NCBI GenBank assembly: GCA_020634165.1
Contig: JACKCF010000001.1
Span: 1,240,001-1,304,000, forward strand
Source of the DNA: Anaerolineaceae bacterium
GTDB taxonomy: Bacteria; Chloroflexota; Anaerolineae; Aggregatilineales; Phototrophicaceae
DNA length: 64,000 bases
Reading direction: 5' to 3'
Below the pieces are notes generated by a model. That model was not told the origin of the DNA and searched no databases. It saw only the letters and a list, made by a program, of their open reading frames with translations. Position 1 is the first letter of the stretch. Each line of letters opens with the position of its first letter. A program made the translations under genes and the position numbers. This document shows, piece by piece, positions 34,701-42,193 of this stretch.

Positions 34701-35014
34701 CAGGTACCGATGCCATCAATCCGAATCTGGAGACATCACAGCAGGTGGGTACACAGCCAACGCTAAACCGCACCAATCCGCTCAGTCATGGCTGGGGCTG
34801 GTGGTGGTTCAGCAGTACCGAGTTCCAGGACGAGAAGGTGGTCCTGCGGGCGACGTACCTGCCAGCCGGAACCTACGAATATGTCTACACGATTCGCCCC
34901 GGCCTGGAAGGTGTCTACAATGTCATTCCAGCCACTGGGCAGGAAGTCTACTTCCCAGAGGTTTATGGCCGCAGTGCCGGCTCAACCTTCACGGTTTTGC
35001 CCGCACAAGAGTGA
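28778..35014 (+). CDS. Alpha-2-macroglobulin-like secreted protein with an SH3 module, no thioester
   Basis: This 2078-residue protein has a signal peptide (1 to about 25, cleavage after AIA) and no lipobox. The first 430 residues or so hold several bacterial Ig-like (SbsA type) repeats. Residues 550-630 look like a bacterial SH3 domain (LRARSTPVDGEIV, WWEVELREGERAWIAEG). MG domains follow, with the MG2 signature MYTDRPIYRPGQPVYFRG, and the A2M block VTGPDGTATFDVRLPDNLTTWRLDARA near 1370. The thioester domain contains DGGWGWYVNDAS, but where families have G-C-x-E-Q before TVSRFLP this protein reads SVES (1589-1592), so no thioester can form. Bacterial macroglobulins trap proteases or help guard the envelope. 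TATAAT at 28698-28703 may be its -10 element. Confidence 0.88.
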   Translation: MSRRAFAFLLLTLLLSVSLPVAIAQQESTVPTVSILQLIDSDPLVGQELALDEVITLYFDRNLDCATAENAIKVDPSLEGTTACDGTMLTFTPASGWQRATSYTLTISDRLQGADGAQLIAPLQLDFLTTGFLQVMETFPAARSHVAPDTSITVIFNRPVVPLVIVEDMPDLPQPLTFTPAVDGTGEWINTSIYMFTPAGEALAAGTTYMVSVDPTLVASDGAVFDQGYQWQFSTSYPSIDEYFPQPQDTDVLLDTGVSLRFSQAMVPESIEANFFLRPDGETSGTVSGSFEWSDDNAGFRFTPDDLLQLDTLYVVGFTNAPLVASGGDLGETPFWNFATVPYPAITNTDPPDKAQNQPPYGGFRIFFSSEMDFENLPDLIAIEPEPWREPEYYWNEWNDSYSVSFPTEPSTTYTVTIAAGAQDIYGNTINDPYTFSYSTDRYSSELTLNTPGSVGFYNAERAPTELFLTHRNISRVDLSLYTVPISTLLNIFTDQDVYDAVGSLREQPGDIIRSWSIESVAPENALRYELLNLGESGGSSQAALCTGAMPTRVKVGDVVRVITEPDPLRARSTPVDGEIVDLLYRDYSMPIVGGPVCSDDSLLWWEVELREGERAWIAEGLGDEYFIEVTAPAQVTAVSVPADEQGRLNPGLYLLSVTSPEFREMGWEPNRHVMIVSTAVLTMKTATDTVMVWATDVQTGQPLANMPITVYLNNGDTYQGVTDAEGLATIPTSLQLDLYQPRLAILQTADQFGLSYGDWVNGIDPWQFGVSYDFYPSQYRVYMYTDRPIYRPGQPVYFRGVVRDKDDVTYTRPDFQTVPVVITDGNGDTVYEQEMTLTSFGTFSGELMLDDAAALGSYYVSVELPSQRLYGGEGGGVGFTVAEYRLPEFLVDVTPVEDEVVQGDTVRVTVDGTYLFGGAVTNADVYYTVTSSAYFFNYEGRERYSFVDYNNDAGPGEYYGSSRGFLGDGNAVTDDQGMFTIEVPASLEDATMSQVFTIEASVTDESQQAVGGRGEVIVHKGLVYVGARPESYVSTAGEATTINLISVDWDSQPVANQPIDVEIVERRWSSVQERDVNGRTTWNYEVEEIPVSDGSVTTDANGEATFSFTPPNGGIFKVLITSRDEMGNEVTASTNMWVSDTDYVAWRQQNSNRIDLIVDRDSYSVGDTAEILITSPFQGTAEALITVERGDVLSYQRVTMDSNSYIYRLPIDETFAPNAFVSVMIVKGVDENNPVAGFRMGYIDFSVDIDRKELSIDITSDVEQAQPQQTVTYTVEVTDWQGQPVEAEVGVGVTDVAALSLLGPNSGPLLDFFYSEQGLGVRTSTPLTINTDQLTQETLDTVKGGGGGALADGLVEIRGEFIDTPYWNAHIVTGPDGTATFDVRLPDNLTTWRLDARAVTSGDDGQTLVGQDTFELISTKPLLIRPATTRFFVVGDVVTLAAVVNNNTGEDQQAVVTMNSTGLTVSSDAAQSVTIPAGGRTRVTWDVVVDAVDAVTLSFTVVAGDYSDGAVPGVSLDEEGTLPVYRYEVPETVGTAGVLRTADTRVESIVLPRRFDVTQGELTIEADHSLAAAALQGLRSLEIDTDRSVESTVSRFLPNIATYATLSEAGLADDQLESDLNYNVNLALQQLVAQQKVDGGWGWYVNDASNELVTAYALIGLSEALDAGFPVADGVIEDAQSFLRRRLIPVGPQVDRWRMDRQAFLLYALARSGAPDIGRTVNVYDNRQFLSLYAEALLARTINIINPDDNVRLDALINELLNSAEVTATGIRWTDEQNTYYNWSTDTRTTAIVVGTLIELRPNSDLIPNAIRYLMVQRQGDYWETRQETAWVLLTLSKWMAVSGELQPDYSYSVTINDSPALEGDVTVANVRDEEILVVQVADLLADQANQLAFTRSDGQGNLYYTAHLRAFLPVPQVESLDRGIILERRYTLLNDPDQTPITEAHVGDIVQVRLTIIIPNERHYIVIEDPIPAGTDAINPNLETSQQVGTQPTLNRTNPLSHGWGWWWFSSTEFQDEKVVLRATYLPAGTYEYVYTIRPGLEGVYNVIPATGQEVYFPEVYGRSAGSTFTVLPAQE

Positions 35015-35032
35015 GTAAAAGGTTTACCGAAA

Positions 35033-35060
35033 GGCGCGCCCCAGGGTGCGCCTTTTTTTT
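35033..35060 (+). terminator. Rho-independent terminator after the macroglobulin gene
   Basis: GGCGC (35033-35037) pairs with GCGCC (35048-35052), with an inner CCC/GGG pairing, followed by eight T. Confidence 0.93.
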
Positions 35061-35157
35061 GATGCCAATTTTGCAACTGCTTTAGCCTTAAGCGCGTACC
35101 TCATGGTAAACTGATGTGAATTAACTTGTTCATTTCTGCGATTTGCATGCGACGGCT

Positions 35158-36285
35158 ATGAGCGAACGAACTTATGAAATGCTTTGGGACTGCCAATATT
35201 GCGGGACCAAAAAATTACTCGGAAAAACACATCGTTTTTGCCCGAACTGTGGTGCAGCCCAGGACCCGCGTTCTCGGTACTATCCCTCAGAAGAAGATAA
35301 GGTTGCTGTAGAAGACCATCACTTCGTTGGCGTCGATGTTACCTGTAGTGTGTGTAACACGCTCAATAGTGCCGACAGCCACTTCTGCCAGAACTGCGGT
35401 GCAGCGCTGGATGAAAGTGGTGTGGCTGTTACCAAGCTCGCGTCCCAGACAGCCAATGTAATGGGCGAGTTTGAAGAAATGGGCTCGCGCGATGTTGTCA
35501 AAGAAGAATTTGATGCCGAGATGCAGCGTGTCGGTGCGGCTCCCAGGACGACAGGGTTGCCGCAGCAAGCGATGGACTGGCGCGTAATCGCTTTCATCGT
35601 GGCGGCGATTGTCATCTGTGGTGGTATTGCCTTCTATATGCTGCGGACCGAAGCGCAGACGGTGGTCGTAACCGGGCATAGCTGGGAACGAATAGTCACT
35701 GTCGAGGAATACGTGAGCTTTACGACCCGCTCCTGGCGCGATTCGCCACCGGCTGGCTATAACATCGATCTGCGCGCGGGTAGTTGTACCCGCGAACAGC
35801 GTGGCACGCGCCAGGTACAGGATGGCGAGACCTGCAATACCGTTCGCAGTGATAACGGCGACGGTACATTCAGCGAGCGTGAGGTGTGCGTCCCGCGTTA
35901 TCGCAGCGAACCAGTTTATGACGATATGTGTACCTGGGAAGGCGAACGCTACGAAGTCGTCAATAGCTACACAACGTCCGGTAACGACATACAACCCTTC
36001 TTCCAGCCGCTGACGTTACAATGCGAGGGTATTCAGCGCGTTGGCTGCGAGCAGCAGCAGTTTAATGGCACCTATGTGATCCATTTACAGTCCGAGGATG
36101 GCAGCCATAGATATACGTGTCCATTGTCACAGGCGATGTGGACCGCGATTGCTGAAGGGGATCGTTTTACAATGCATGTGCGGGCAGTAGACAATAGTTC
36201 CGGCGACTGTGGCTCGCTGGAAGCGGTAGATGGCTCGACAAGCTTATCGAACACCAGTAGTGGTAAAACCGGGGAGACCGATTAG
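35158..36285 (+). CDS. Double zinc-ribbon membrane protein
   Basis: This 375-residue protein starts at the ATG at 35158, preferred over TTG at 35143. Two four-cysteine zinc ribbons are at the N-terminus: C12-x2-C15...C28-x2-C31 and C63-x2-C66...C77-x2-C80. A linker of about 50 residues and one transmembrane helix (about 138-158, VIAFIVAAIVICGGIAFYML) lead to a C-terminal domain of about 210 residues. That domain carries two W-containing strands (SWERIVTVEEYVSF, RSWRDSPPAGYNIDLRAG) and eight cysteines. The function is unknown. Topology by charge suggests ribbons inside and the C-terminal domain outside. The stop codon lies in the terminator stem. Confidence 0.75.
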   Translation: MSERTYEMLWDCQYCGTKKLLGKTHRFCPNCGAAQDPRSRYYPSEEDKVAVEDHHFVGVDVTCSVCNTLNSADSHFCQNCGAALDESGVAVTKLASQTANVMGEFEEMGSRDVVKEEFDAEMQRVGAAPRTTGLPQQAMDWRVIAFIVAAIVICGGIAFYMLRTEAQTVVVTGHSWERIVTVEEYVSFTTRSWRDSPPAGYNIDLRAGSCTREQRGTRQVQDGETCNTVRSDNGDGTFSEREVCVPRYRSEPVYDDMCTWEGERYEVVNSYTTSGNDIQPFFQPLTLQCEGIQRVGCEQQQFNGTYVIHLQSEDGSHRYTCPLSQAMWTAIAEGDRFTMHVRAVDNSSGDCGSLEAVDGSTSLSNTSSGKTGETD

Positions 36286-36298
36286 GTCCCCCGTTTTT
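36270..36298. terminator. Bidirectional-looking terminator between convergent genes
   Basis: CGGGGaGACC (36270-36279) pairs with GGTCcCCCG (36285-36293) around a GATTA loop, followed by TTTTT on the plus strand. It includes the stop codon of the zinc-ribbon gene and lies seven bases from the stop of the minus-strand hydrolase gene. Confidence 0.9.
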
Positions 36299-36305
36299 CT
36301 TTTGA

Positions 36306-37214
36306 TTAGGCTTCGACCGTAGCCGGTTGTCCGGTGCTGACAAAGCTCTCAATTTGTGCGTTTACGGCCTCGGCTTCATCGTGCTGCACCCAGTGTGTTG
36401 CCTTCGGAAAATAGATAATCTGGGCGTTCTCGCAAACATCTGCGCTCAGTTGCGCCAGGTCTTTGGTCAGTGCGACGTCTTTTTCTCCCCAAAGGATCAG
36501 TGTCGGTACGCTGATGCGCTTGCCTGGATGCGCTTGACTTGAAGATGAGCCAGACCCCTGTCCGACTGAACCGCGTATCATCGCACGGTACCAGTTGACC
36601 ATGCCTGTCAGTGCGCCAGGTTGTGCCCAGGCCCGTTTATAGCGGGCGATGTCTTCTTCGCTGAAGGAGCCTTTTCTGCTGGTGTTGCGCAGGATATTGG
36701 CCGGACCCTCATAATCCATCAAGCCAGCGACCGCTTCAGGAATGAATGGCATCTGGAAGAACAAGATATACCAGCTCTTGAAGATTTGCTCCCAATTGCC
36801 GTTCTTCCACTGGTCACTCAGAATCGTTGGATAGGGTACGTTGAGAATGATGAGTTTCTTGAGCCGTTCCGGGAAGATGGTGGCCATCCACCAGGCGACT
36901 GCCGCACCCCAATCGTGTCCCACTAAATTAATCTGCTCGTAACCTAGTTCCTCAGCCAGTTGGTCGATATCGGTTGCCAGCGTGGTGATATGGTAATCTT
37001 TGACGTGCTTGGGCTTGTCGCTGAGGTTGTAACCGCGCTGATCCGGCACGACCACGCGGTAGCCTTTCTCCGCCAGATAGTCGATTTGCTGTCGCCAGCC
37101 ATACCAGAATTCTGGGAAACCGTGCAGCAAAAAGATTGGCTCACCATCTTCCGGCCCAGCCAGGACGACGTGGAGCATCACATCGTTGACGCGAATATAG
37201 CGCATGTCATACAT
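36306..37214 (-). CDS. Alpha/beta hydrolase, epoxide hydrolase-like
   Basis: This 302-residue cytoplasmic enzyme is of the epoxide hydrolase / haloalkane dehalogenase branch. The oxyanion motif is HGFPEFWYGW (residues 31-40) and the nucleophile is Asp101 in VGHDWGAAVAWW. The acid is probably Asp246 (LWGEKDVAL) and the base His274 (KATHWVQ). Cap-domain tyrosines (NWYRAM, Tyr209) fit epoxide activation. HGFP plus GHDWG favours epoxide hydrolase over dehalogenase. It stands alone on the minus strand. The upstream spacer to 37492 (278 bases) contains only a low-complexity tract of CTGA/GCTGA-type words. Confidence 0.88.
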   Translation of the reverse strand: MYDMRYIRVNDVMLHVVLAGPEDGEPIFLLHGFPEFWYGWRQQIDYLAEKGYRVVVPDQRGYNLSDKPKHVKDYHITTLATDIDQLAEELGYEQINLVGHDWGAAVAWWMATIFPERLKKLIILNVPYPTILSDQWKNGNWEQIFKSWYILFFQMPFIPEAVAGLMDYEGPANILRNTSRKGSFSEEDIARYKRAWAQPGALTGMVNWYRAMIRGSVGQGSGSSSSQAHPGKRISVPTLILWGEKDVALTKDLAQLSADVCENAQIIYFPKATHWVQHDEAEAVNAQIESFVSTGQPATVEA

Positions 37215-37492
37215 AAATGTGCCTCGCTATTTGTGGCCTTTAATAGTTCTGTCGGCTATAAATAACAACCGAGTTCGATGAATCAGTATTCAAGTGTTAC
37301 TGGCTTCAGCTTTTAGCGGCTGGCAATTAAGAATGCCGTTCCTGCTGATCGCTGAATGCTGAGAGCTTTTACACACCTGGAACCGTGATGTATCCTCAAA
37401 CAGTGAGTTAATCACCTGGACAATCTTCATACTCACAATACGTCTTAGTGACTAGCATAGTCGCATTTGCTGAGGCTCAGGTGAAAATGGCC

Positions 37493-38575
37493 CTATCCAC
37501 CGCGTAGTTTTCGCAGGCCCTGGCGCAGCATCGGCCATAGATTGGCATAGGCACTGTAGAGCAGGGGCGTTGGCGCATAATCCCATGCACCGATATGCCG
37601 CACGACCATTCCCCGAAAACCGCGCTTGAATTCATAAACGCCCCACATCCCGTCGCTCTCGTCGAAGACATCCGGTGCGCCCCACATATCATACATCGTG
37701 TAACCCTGAGCTTTGGCCCACTTCATTGCTTCCCATTGCAGCGCGTAATTCGGCATACGCTGACGTTCTTCATTGGAAGATGCACCATAGAAATACCAGC
37801 ACTTCTGACCGAAGTGGAACAAAATCACATGGGCAATCGGTGTGCCTTCGTATTCAGCGATGAGCGCATGAGCCAATCCTGCTTGCATAAAATTTCGCCA
37901 GAGCGTGGCGTAATACTCATAAGGCCGGATCAGAAACGCATCACGGTCGCCGGTATGGGCATACAGGTCGTACAGCGTTTGCAGATCGCTTTCGTTCGCT
38001 GCCCGGATCGTGACGTCTTTCTTCTCGGCCTGCCGCACTTTGCGGCGCGTGTTCTGGGACATCGCCGAAAGCATATCGTCTTCGCTCTGCGTCAGGTCGA
38101 TGACAATCGTATTGCGGAACTGCACCTGATCGTCGCTGAACTGCCATGTTCTATGCTCAAGAAAATCGCGCAGGTCTGCACCAGCCGGGGCGGGTGTATC
38201 GTCTTCTTCACCAGGGGTACCTGTTGCGACGGGCACATCCGGGTCGATTTTCAGCCAGATGGCGCGCTGTTGTTTGGACCAGTTCATCAGCCAGCCAATG
38301 ACTGACTGCGCGAGTTTGGTGTCCGCATAATCCAGCACAGGACCTTTGGGCGCGTACAGCACACTGAATGGCCCAATCTTGCGCTTACCCACACTGACCA
38401 TCGCCACAATCTCGCCTGCTTCATTCGTGAATGCCCATCTAAACGGTTCCCAGCCGACGGTCTGCTGCTTGAATGCGCCCCATTCCCAGCTTTGCAGGAT
38501 GTGCGCATAAGGCAGGCGGCGCAATGTGTTATTCCACTGCTCGCGGTCTGTGATGAGGCTCGGTGTCAGATTAAT
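37493..38575 (-). CDS. FemAB-type aminoacyltransferase 2, likely ATT start
   Basis: This peptidoglycan interpeptide-bridge family protein (FemX/FemAB, GNAT-like double fold) has the N-terminal ILQSWEWGAFK, VIDLTQSEDDMLSAM, NTRRKVRQAEKK, HVILFHFGQKCWYFYGAS, ALQWEAMKWAK and YDMWGAPD, then GVYEFKRGFRG. The first ATG/GTG/TTG-type start is TTG at 38524, but homology to the neighbouring paralogue extends upstream (TDREQWNNTL matches NANEWDAFV). The only good ribosome site, GGAG (38584-38587 on this strand), is 8 bases from an in-frame ATT at 38575, giving 360 residues. It is second in an operon after a 15-base gap. Such enzymes add amino acids from aminoacyl-tRNA to lipid II; the specificity is unknown. 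Confidence 0.85.
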   Translation of the reverse strand: MNLTPSLITDREQWNNTLRRLPYAHILQSWEWGAFKQQTVGWEPFRWAFTNEAGEIVAMVSVGKRKIGPFSVLYAPKGPVLDYADTKLAQSVIGWLMNWSKQQRAIWLKIDPDVPVATGTPGEEDDTPAPAGADLRDFLEHRTWQFSDDQVQFRNTIVIDLTQSEDDMLSAMSQNTRRKVRQAEKKDVTIRAANESDLQTLYDLYAHTGDRDAFLIRPYEYYATLWRNFMQAGLAHALIAEYEGTPIAHVILFHFGQKCWYFYGASSNEERQRMPNYALQWEAMKWAKAQGYTMYDMWGAPDVFDESDGMWGVYEFKRGFRGMVVRHIGAWDYAPTPLLYSAYANLWPMLRQGLRKLRGG

Positions 38576-38590
38576 GGGTTTTGCTCCTAG

Positions 38591-39604
38591 CTAGCGCAGA
38601 GAGATGGCCAGTTTATAGGCCTGGTATATCAAGGGATTGTACACTATATCCCAGGCGCCAGCGGAGCGCACGACCTGGCCACCCCAGCCGCGCTTAAAGC
38701 CGTAGACGCCCCACAGTCCGTCGCTGCGTTCCTGGAACTGCGCTTCGAGTTGGTCTTCGGGTACATCAGGAATGCCCCACATATCGTAGTAGCGGCAGCC
38801 GCGTGACTTGGCCCACTGGATCGCCTGCCATTGGACGCCATAGCTGGCCATCATGTTGCGATTGATATTGCTGGATGCGCCGGAAATGTACTGCGCTGTA
38901 TCCCCGGCAGCGAAGACGAACACACCTGCTAATGTGTCGCCCTCATGCTCGGCCAGAATGAGCGCGGCATGCTCTGGCACGAAAAGCCGATGTTGTAAAG
39001 CATAATAGTCCGGCTCATGCACGCCGAAGTCATTGCGTTCGCCTGTAACCTGCATCAGGCTGGTGAATTTGACGACATCGTCCGCACCAGCTTCATAATA
39101 GGTGATGCCTTCTTTTAGCCCCTTACGAATCTTGCGGCGGGTGCCCTGGTTCATGCGCGCCAGGATGTCATCGTTGCTGTCGCTGATGTCGATCATGACG
39201 GTATTGGGTGGCTGCACCGTCTGCGGACTCTCTTTGAAGCCCATTGTGGCGAAATCCGGCATGGCATCATCTATATATAGGCCCGGCTCCCACTTAAGGA
39301 AAGCCGCACTGTGCTTTTTACTGAGTTCACGCACCGCTTGCCACAAAGCGGCCCACTGGCTGGCATCAGTCACATAACCACCAAAAGGGATGTACGCCAT
39401 CGTGCCCAGGCGCATGGGCAGCCTGCGGAACAGCACCTGCGCTCCGGCAATGATCTGGCCGCTGGCATCGCGCAGACAAACGCGGTCAGCGGACCAACCG
39501 TACTGGCTTTTCAGGTCGCCCCAGGCGCTCAGTTGCAGGATGTGGCCGCGTGGATGCTGCATCACGAAGGCATCCCACTCATTAGCATTCGGCGTATCGA
39601 TCAC
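38591..39604 (-). CDS. FemAB-type aminoacyltransferase 1
   Basis: This 337-residue FemAB-family protein is the first gene of the pair. The start is GTG at 39604 after AGAGG at good spacing. Family blocks: GHILQLSAWGDLK, GTMAYIPFGGYV, FLKWEPGL, VMIDISDSNDDILARM, GTRRKIRKGLKEGITY, AQYISGASSNINR, YGVQWQAIQWAK, YYDMWGIPD and GVYGFKRGWGG. The pair probably builds or modifies the peptidoglycan cross-bridge. In many Chloroflexota the stem peptide carries ornithine, but the acceptor cannot be read from the sequence. Paralogy with the downstream gene is clear over its full length. Confidence 0.88.
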   Translation of the reverse strand: MIDTPNANEWDAFVMQHPRGHILQLSAWGDLKSQYGWSADRVCLRDASGQIIAGAQVLFRRLPMRLGTMAYIPFGGYVTDASQWAALWQAVRELSKKHSAAFLKWEPGLYIDDAMPDFATMGFKESPQTVQPPNTVMIDISDSNDDILARMNQGTRRKIRKGLKEGITYYEAGADDVVKFTSLMQVTGERNDFGVHEPDYYALQHRLFVPEHAALILAEHEGDTLAGVFVFAAGDTAQYISGASSNINRNMMASYGVQWQAIQWAKSRGCRYYDMWGIPDVPEDQLEAQFQERSDGLWGVYGFKRGWGGQVVRSAGAWDIVYNPLIYQAYKLAISLR

Positions 39605-39871
39605 ATCGATCCTCTCGTATGGCGTCGTCAGACTTTCATTGTGGGGATTTTTGTCACTTTTCCAAGTGTGCGCTTAGGTAGAATCGGGCTGGCGTAGGCC
39701 AGTAATCTGGTAGGGCAGCCGCATTCCGATTGTTACACTCTGGTTAAGCAATCATTCCAGAGAGGTTTGAGATTAAGGTTCATGATTTGGCCTATAATCG
39801 CTTTGTTTCTCAAAGTCGATGTGCTACAATTCGACTCGATTCGTTGCGCGTTGGTGATTCTATCCAGCCCA

Positions 39872-39900
39872 TTGCTAGCCTTGGTTGGCGATGCTATACT
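39872..39900 (+). promoter_or_regulatory. Promoter of the complex I membrane-arm operon
   Basis: TTGCTA (39872-39877), 17 bases, TATACT (39895-39900) with TG one base before the -10. Two further -10-like boxes lie upstream, TATAAT (39793-39798) and TACAAT (39825-39830), so the 405-base spacer may hold tandem promoters. Nothing else is seen in it. Confidence 0.65.
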
Positions 39901-40009
39901 AAGCTACGTTTGTGAGAAATGGCGCAATCCATAAAGGCTTGCGTCCGCTTGCCAGCGCAAACAATCTCTTAACTATTTGGAAGCCGTCTCTATCAGGAGT
40001 ACTTGCTCC

Positions 40010-40372
40010 ATGGATGTGTTGAACGAATGGGCGTTCATCGGTGTGTTTTTGGTGCTTTCACCGATCCTGCCAATCCTGCCAATCGGTGCTGCATGGCTGT
40101 TACGCCCCAAACGCGCCAACGTCCTCAAAAGCCAGACCTATGAATGCGGCGTCGAAACTGTTGGCGATACCTGGGTTCAGTTCCGTGTACAGTATTACAT
40201 CTACGGCCTGATCTTCCTGGTATTCGACGTCGAAATGGTGCTTTTGTTCCCATGGGCAGTGGCCTACCACAAGCTGGACTTCTTTGCTTTTGCGGCTGGT
40301 CTCTTGTTCATTTTCTTGCTCACCGATGCACTCATCTATGCCTGGCGCAAGGGCGTTCTGGTCTGGCGCTAG
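40010..40372 (+). CDS. nuoA: NADH-quinone oxidoreductase subunit A
   Basis: NuoA is a small three-helix subunit at the junction of the peripheral and membrane arms of complex I. The 120 residues from the ATG at 40010 (AGGAG 10 bases upstream) show LLRPKRANVLKSQTYECGVETVGDTWVQF-like features: the YECG cysteine loop, then YYIYGLIFLVFDVEMVLLFPWA, diagnostic for NuoA/ND3. It opens the operon and is followed directly by nuoH; nuoB, nuoC and nuoD, which normally come next, are missing. Confidence 0.96.
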   Translation: MDVLNEWAFIGVFLVLSPILPILPIGAAWLLRPKRANVLKSQTYECGVETVGDTWVQFRVQYYIYGLIFLVFDVEMVLLFPWAVAYHKLDFFAFAAGLLFIFLLTDALIYAWRKGVLVWR

Positions 40373-40408
40373 GGCAAGTGGCCTGTATTTTTTTTGGAGT
40401 AACGACTT

Positions 40409-41638
40409 ATGGATTGTACCGGCCTCTGTGAGGTCCTGACCCAGGGTGGCACTGATCCGGGCTTGGCCCAGTTTTTATCCATACTCATCGGTGTTGTGCT
40501 CGTCGTCAGTGTGCCTCTTGTTACGGTCATCTTTTTGATCTGGATTGAACGTAAAATCGCTGCACGTATTCAGGACCGCATCGGCCCGAACCGGGTTGGT
40601 CCATTCGGTTTGGTGCAGACTTTCGCCGATCTGATCAAGCTGCTTATAAAAGAAGATATCACCCCAGCGTCCGCTGATCGTCTCTTATATAATGCAGCCC
40701 CGATCCTCTCGCTGGCAGCCGTCGCGTTGATCTGGGCAGTGGTGCCATTCACGCCTTACCACTTCGGCGTCGATCTTGAAATCGGCGCGTTGTATTTTGT
40801 GGCAGTGGCGTCGTTGGGTACGCTGGCAATCATGACGGCAGGCTGGGCCAGCAACAACAAATATGCGCTGCTGGGTGCCTTCCGTGTGGTGGCACTGCTC
40901 GTCAGTTATGAAATTCCGCTTGTTTTTGCGCTGCTCGTGCCGGTGATGCTGGCTGGCAGCATGAGTATGTTCGATATTGTCAACGCCCAGGCGGGCATGT
41001 GGTTCGTCTTTATGGCACCGCTGGCGATGCTTCTCTTCTTTATATCCTCCCAGGCGGAAACTGGCCGCGCGCCTTTCGACCTCATCGAAGCAGAATCTGA
41101 GTTGGTTGCAGGCTTCAATATTGAATACTCCGGCATGAAGTTCGGTATGTTCTTCGCCGCAGAGTTTTTGCACGTGTTCACCAACGGTGTGTTGATTACG
41201 GTTTTGTTCCTGGGTGGCTGGTACTTCCCAGGCTGGCAGATGCCGCTGATCGCATTTATGTGGCTGGGCCTTAAGGCCTTTATCCCGTATTTCATCTCAC
41301 TCTGGATTCGTAACACAGTCCCGCGCCTGCGTATTGACCAGGTTATGCGCTTCAACTGGTTCTTCCTGGTGCCGCTGTCCATCGTGAACGTGCTGGTGCT
41401 GGCCTTCCTGGTGATGATCCTCAAGGAGATTGGCTGGGTTCCGGTGGATGAAACCGGAGCGATGGCATTAGCAGACGCGACGTTCATCGAGCTTTTGCCG
41501 ATGACGATTGTCTTATTCATCTCCAACGTGCTCATCTGCTTGCCAATTATCAACCGCCTGCGCCGTACCGGTTCTGATGATCGTGTCGCGGACGAACAGC
41601 GGGCACAGCATGCTATTGCCCACGCTGCTGGCGATTAA
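40409..41638 (+). CDS. nuoH: NADH-quinone oxidoreductase subunit H
   Basis: NuoH (409 residues) forms much of the quinone tunnel and the link to the proton channels. It has about eight transmembrane helices. Conserved blocks: WIERKIAARIQDRIGPNRVGPFGLVQ, LIKEDITP, AIMTAGWASNNKYALLGAFR, SYEIPL and the quinone-site loop GRAPFDLIEAESELVAGF. The proline usual after DL in that loop (DLPEAESEL) is isoleucine here. The C-terminal tail (RTGSDDRVADEQRAQHA) is cytoplasmic. GGAG precedes the ATG. Confidence 0.97.
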   Translation: MDCTGLCEVLTQGGTDPGLAQFLSILIGVVLVVSVPLVTVIFLIWIERKIAARIQDRIGPNRVGPFGLVQTFADLIKLLIKEDITPASADRLLYNAAPILSLAAVALIWAVVPFTPYHFGVDLEIGALYFVAVASLGTLAIMTAGWASNNKYALLGAFRVVALLVSYEIPLVFALLVPVMLAGSMSMFDIVNAQAGMWFVFMAPLAMLLFFISSQAETGRAPFDLIEAESELVAGFNIEYSGMKFGMFFAAEFLHVFTNGVLITVLFLGGWYFPGWQMPLIAFMWLGLKAFIPYFISLWIRNTVPRLRIDQVMRFNWFFLVPLSIVNVLVLAFLVMILKEIGWVPVDETGAMALADATFIELLPMTIVLFISNVLICLPIINRLRRTGSDDRVADEQRAQHAIAHAAGD

Positions 41639-41656
41639 GGATAGGGTAGGAGCCTG

Positions 41657-42193
41657 ATGATTCAGTTCGACTTTAGCACGATTGCATTCTTTGTTTTTGC
41701 CGTGCTCACATTGGGGGGTGCCCTGGGTGTTGTGACCAACCGCAACCTGTTTCGGGGCACAATCTGGCTGATGGTGAGCTTATTCGGCGTGGCTGGCTTC
41801 TACGTCCTGCTGAGTGCGCCATTCCTGGCGGCTGTCCAGGTGCTGGTCTATATCGGTGCAATCGCGATCTTGTTTACCTTTGCAGTGATGCTCACGCGCA
41901 GCCTGACGCGCCTCAATGTGCGTTACACGCGCCTGTGGCCAAGCGCACTGGGTGCGGTCCTCTTGTTCGCCATGCTGGTGATCGGTGTGATCTGGCCCGT
42001 GTTTGGTGGCAACGAAATGTACAGCCTGCCCCTTTCCGATGTGGTCCGTACCACATCTGATCTGGGTGTCGCTCTCGTCAGTGGCGAAGGCTATGTGCTG
42101 CCGTTTGAAGTGGCATCGCTCTTACTCACCGGTGCGATGATCGGTGCGATCGTCATCGCGCGTGATGCAGACGAAGAGGAGTTGGAGCAATAA
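41657..42193 (+). CDS. nuoJ: NADH-quinone oxidoreductase subunit J
   Basis: NuoJ (178 residues, five transmembrane helices) belongs to the antiporter-linking part of the membrane arm. Conserved features: the first-helix pattern FFVFAVLTLGGALGVV, then FRGTIWLMVSLFGVAGFYVLL and the third helix AVQVLVYIGAIAILFTFAVMLT, which holds the pi-bulge region that changes shape during turnover. The C-terminus EVASLLLTGAMIGAIVIARD is typical. Its stop overlaps the nuoK start by one base. Confidence 0.95.
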   Translation: MIQFDFSTIAFFVFAVLTLGGALGVVTNRNLFRGTIWLMVSLFGVAGFYVLLSAPFLAAVQVLVYIGAIAILFTFAVMLTRSLTRLNVRYTRLWPSALGAVLLFAMLVIGVIWPVFGGNEMYSLPLSDVVRTTSDLGVALVSGEGYVLPFEVASLLLTGAMIGAIVIARDADEEELEQ

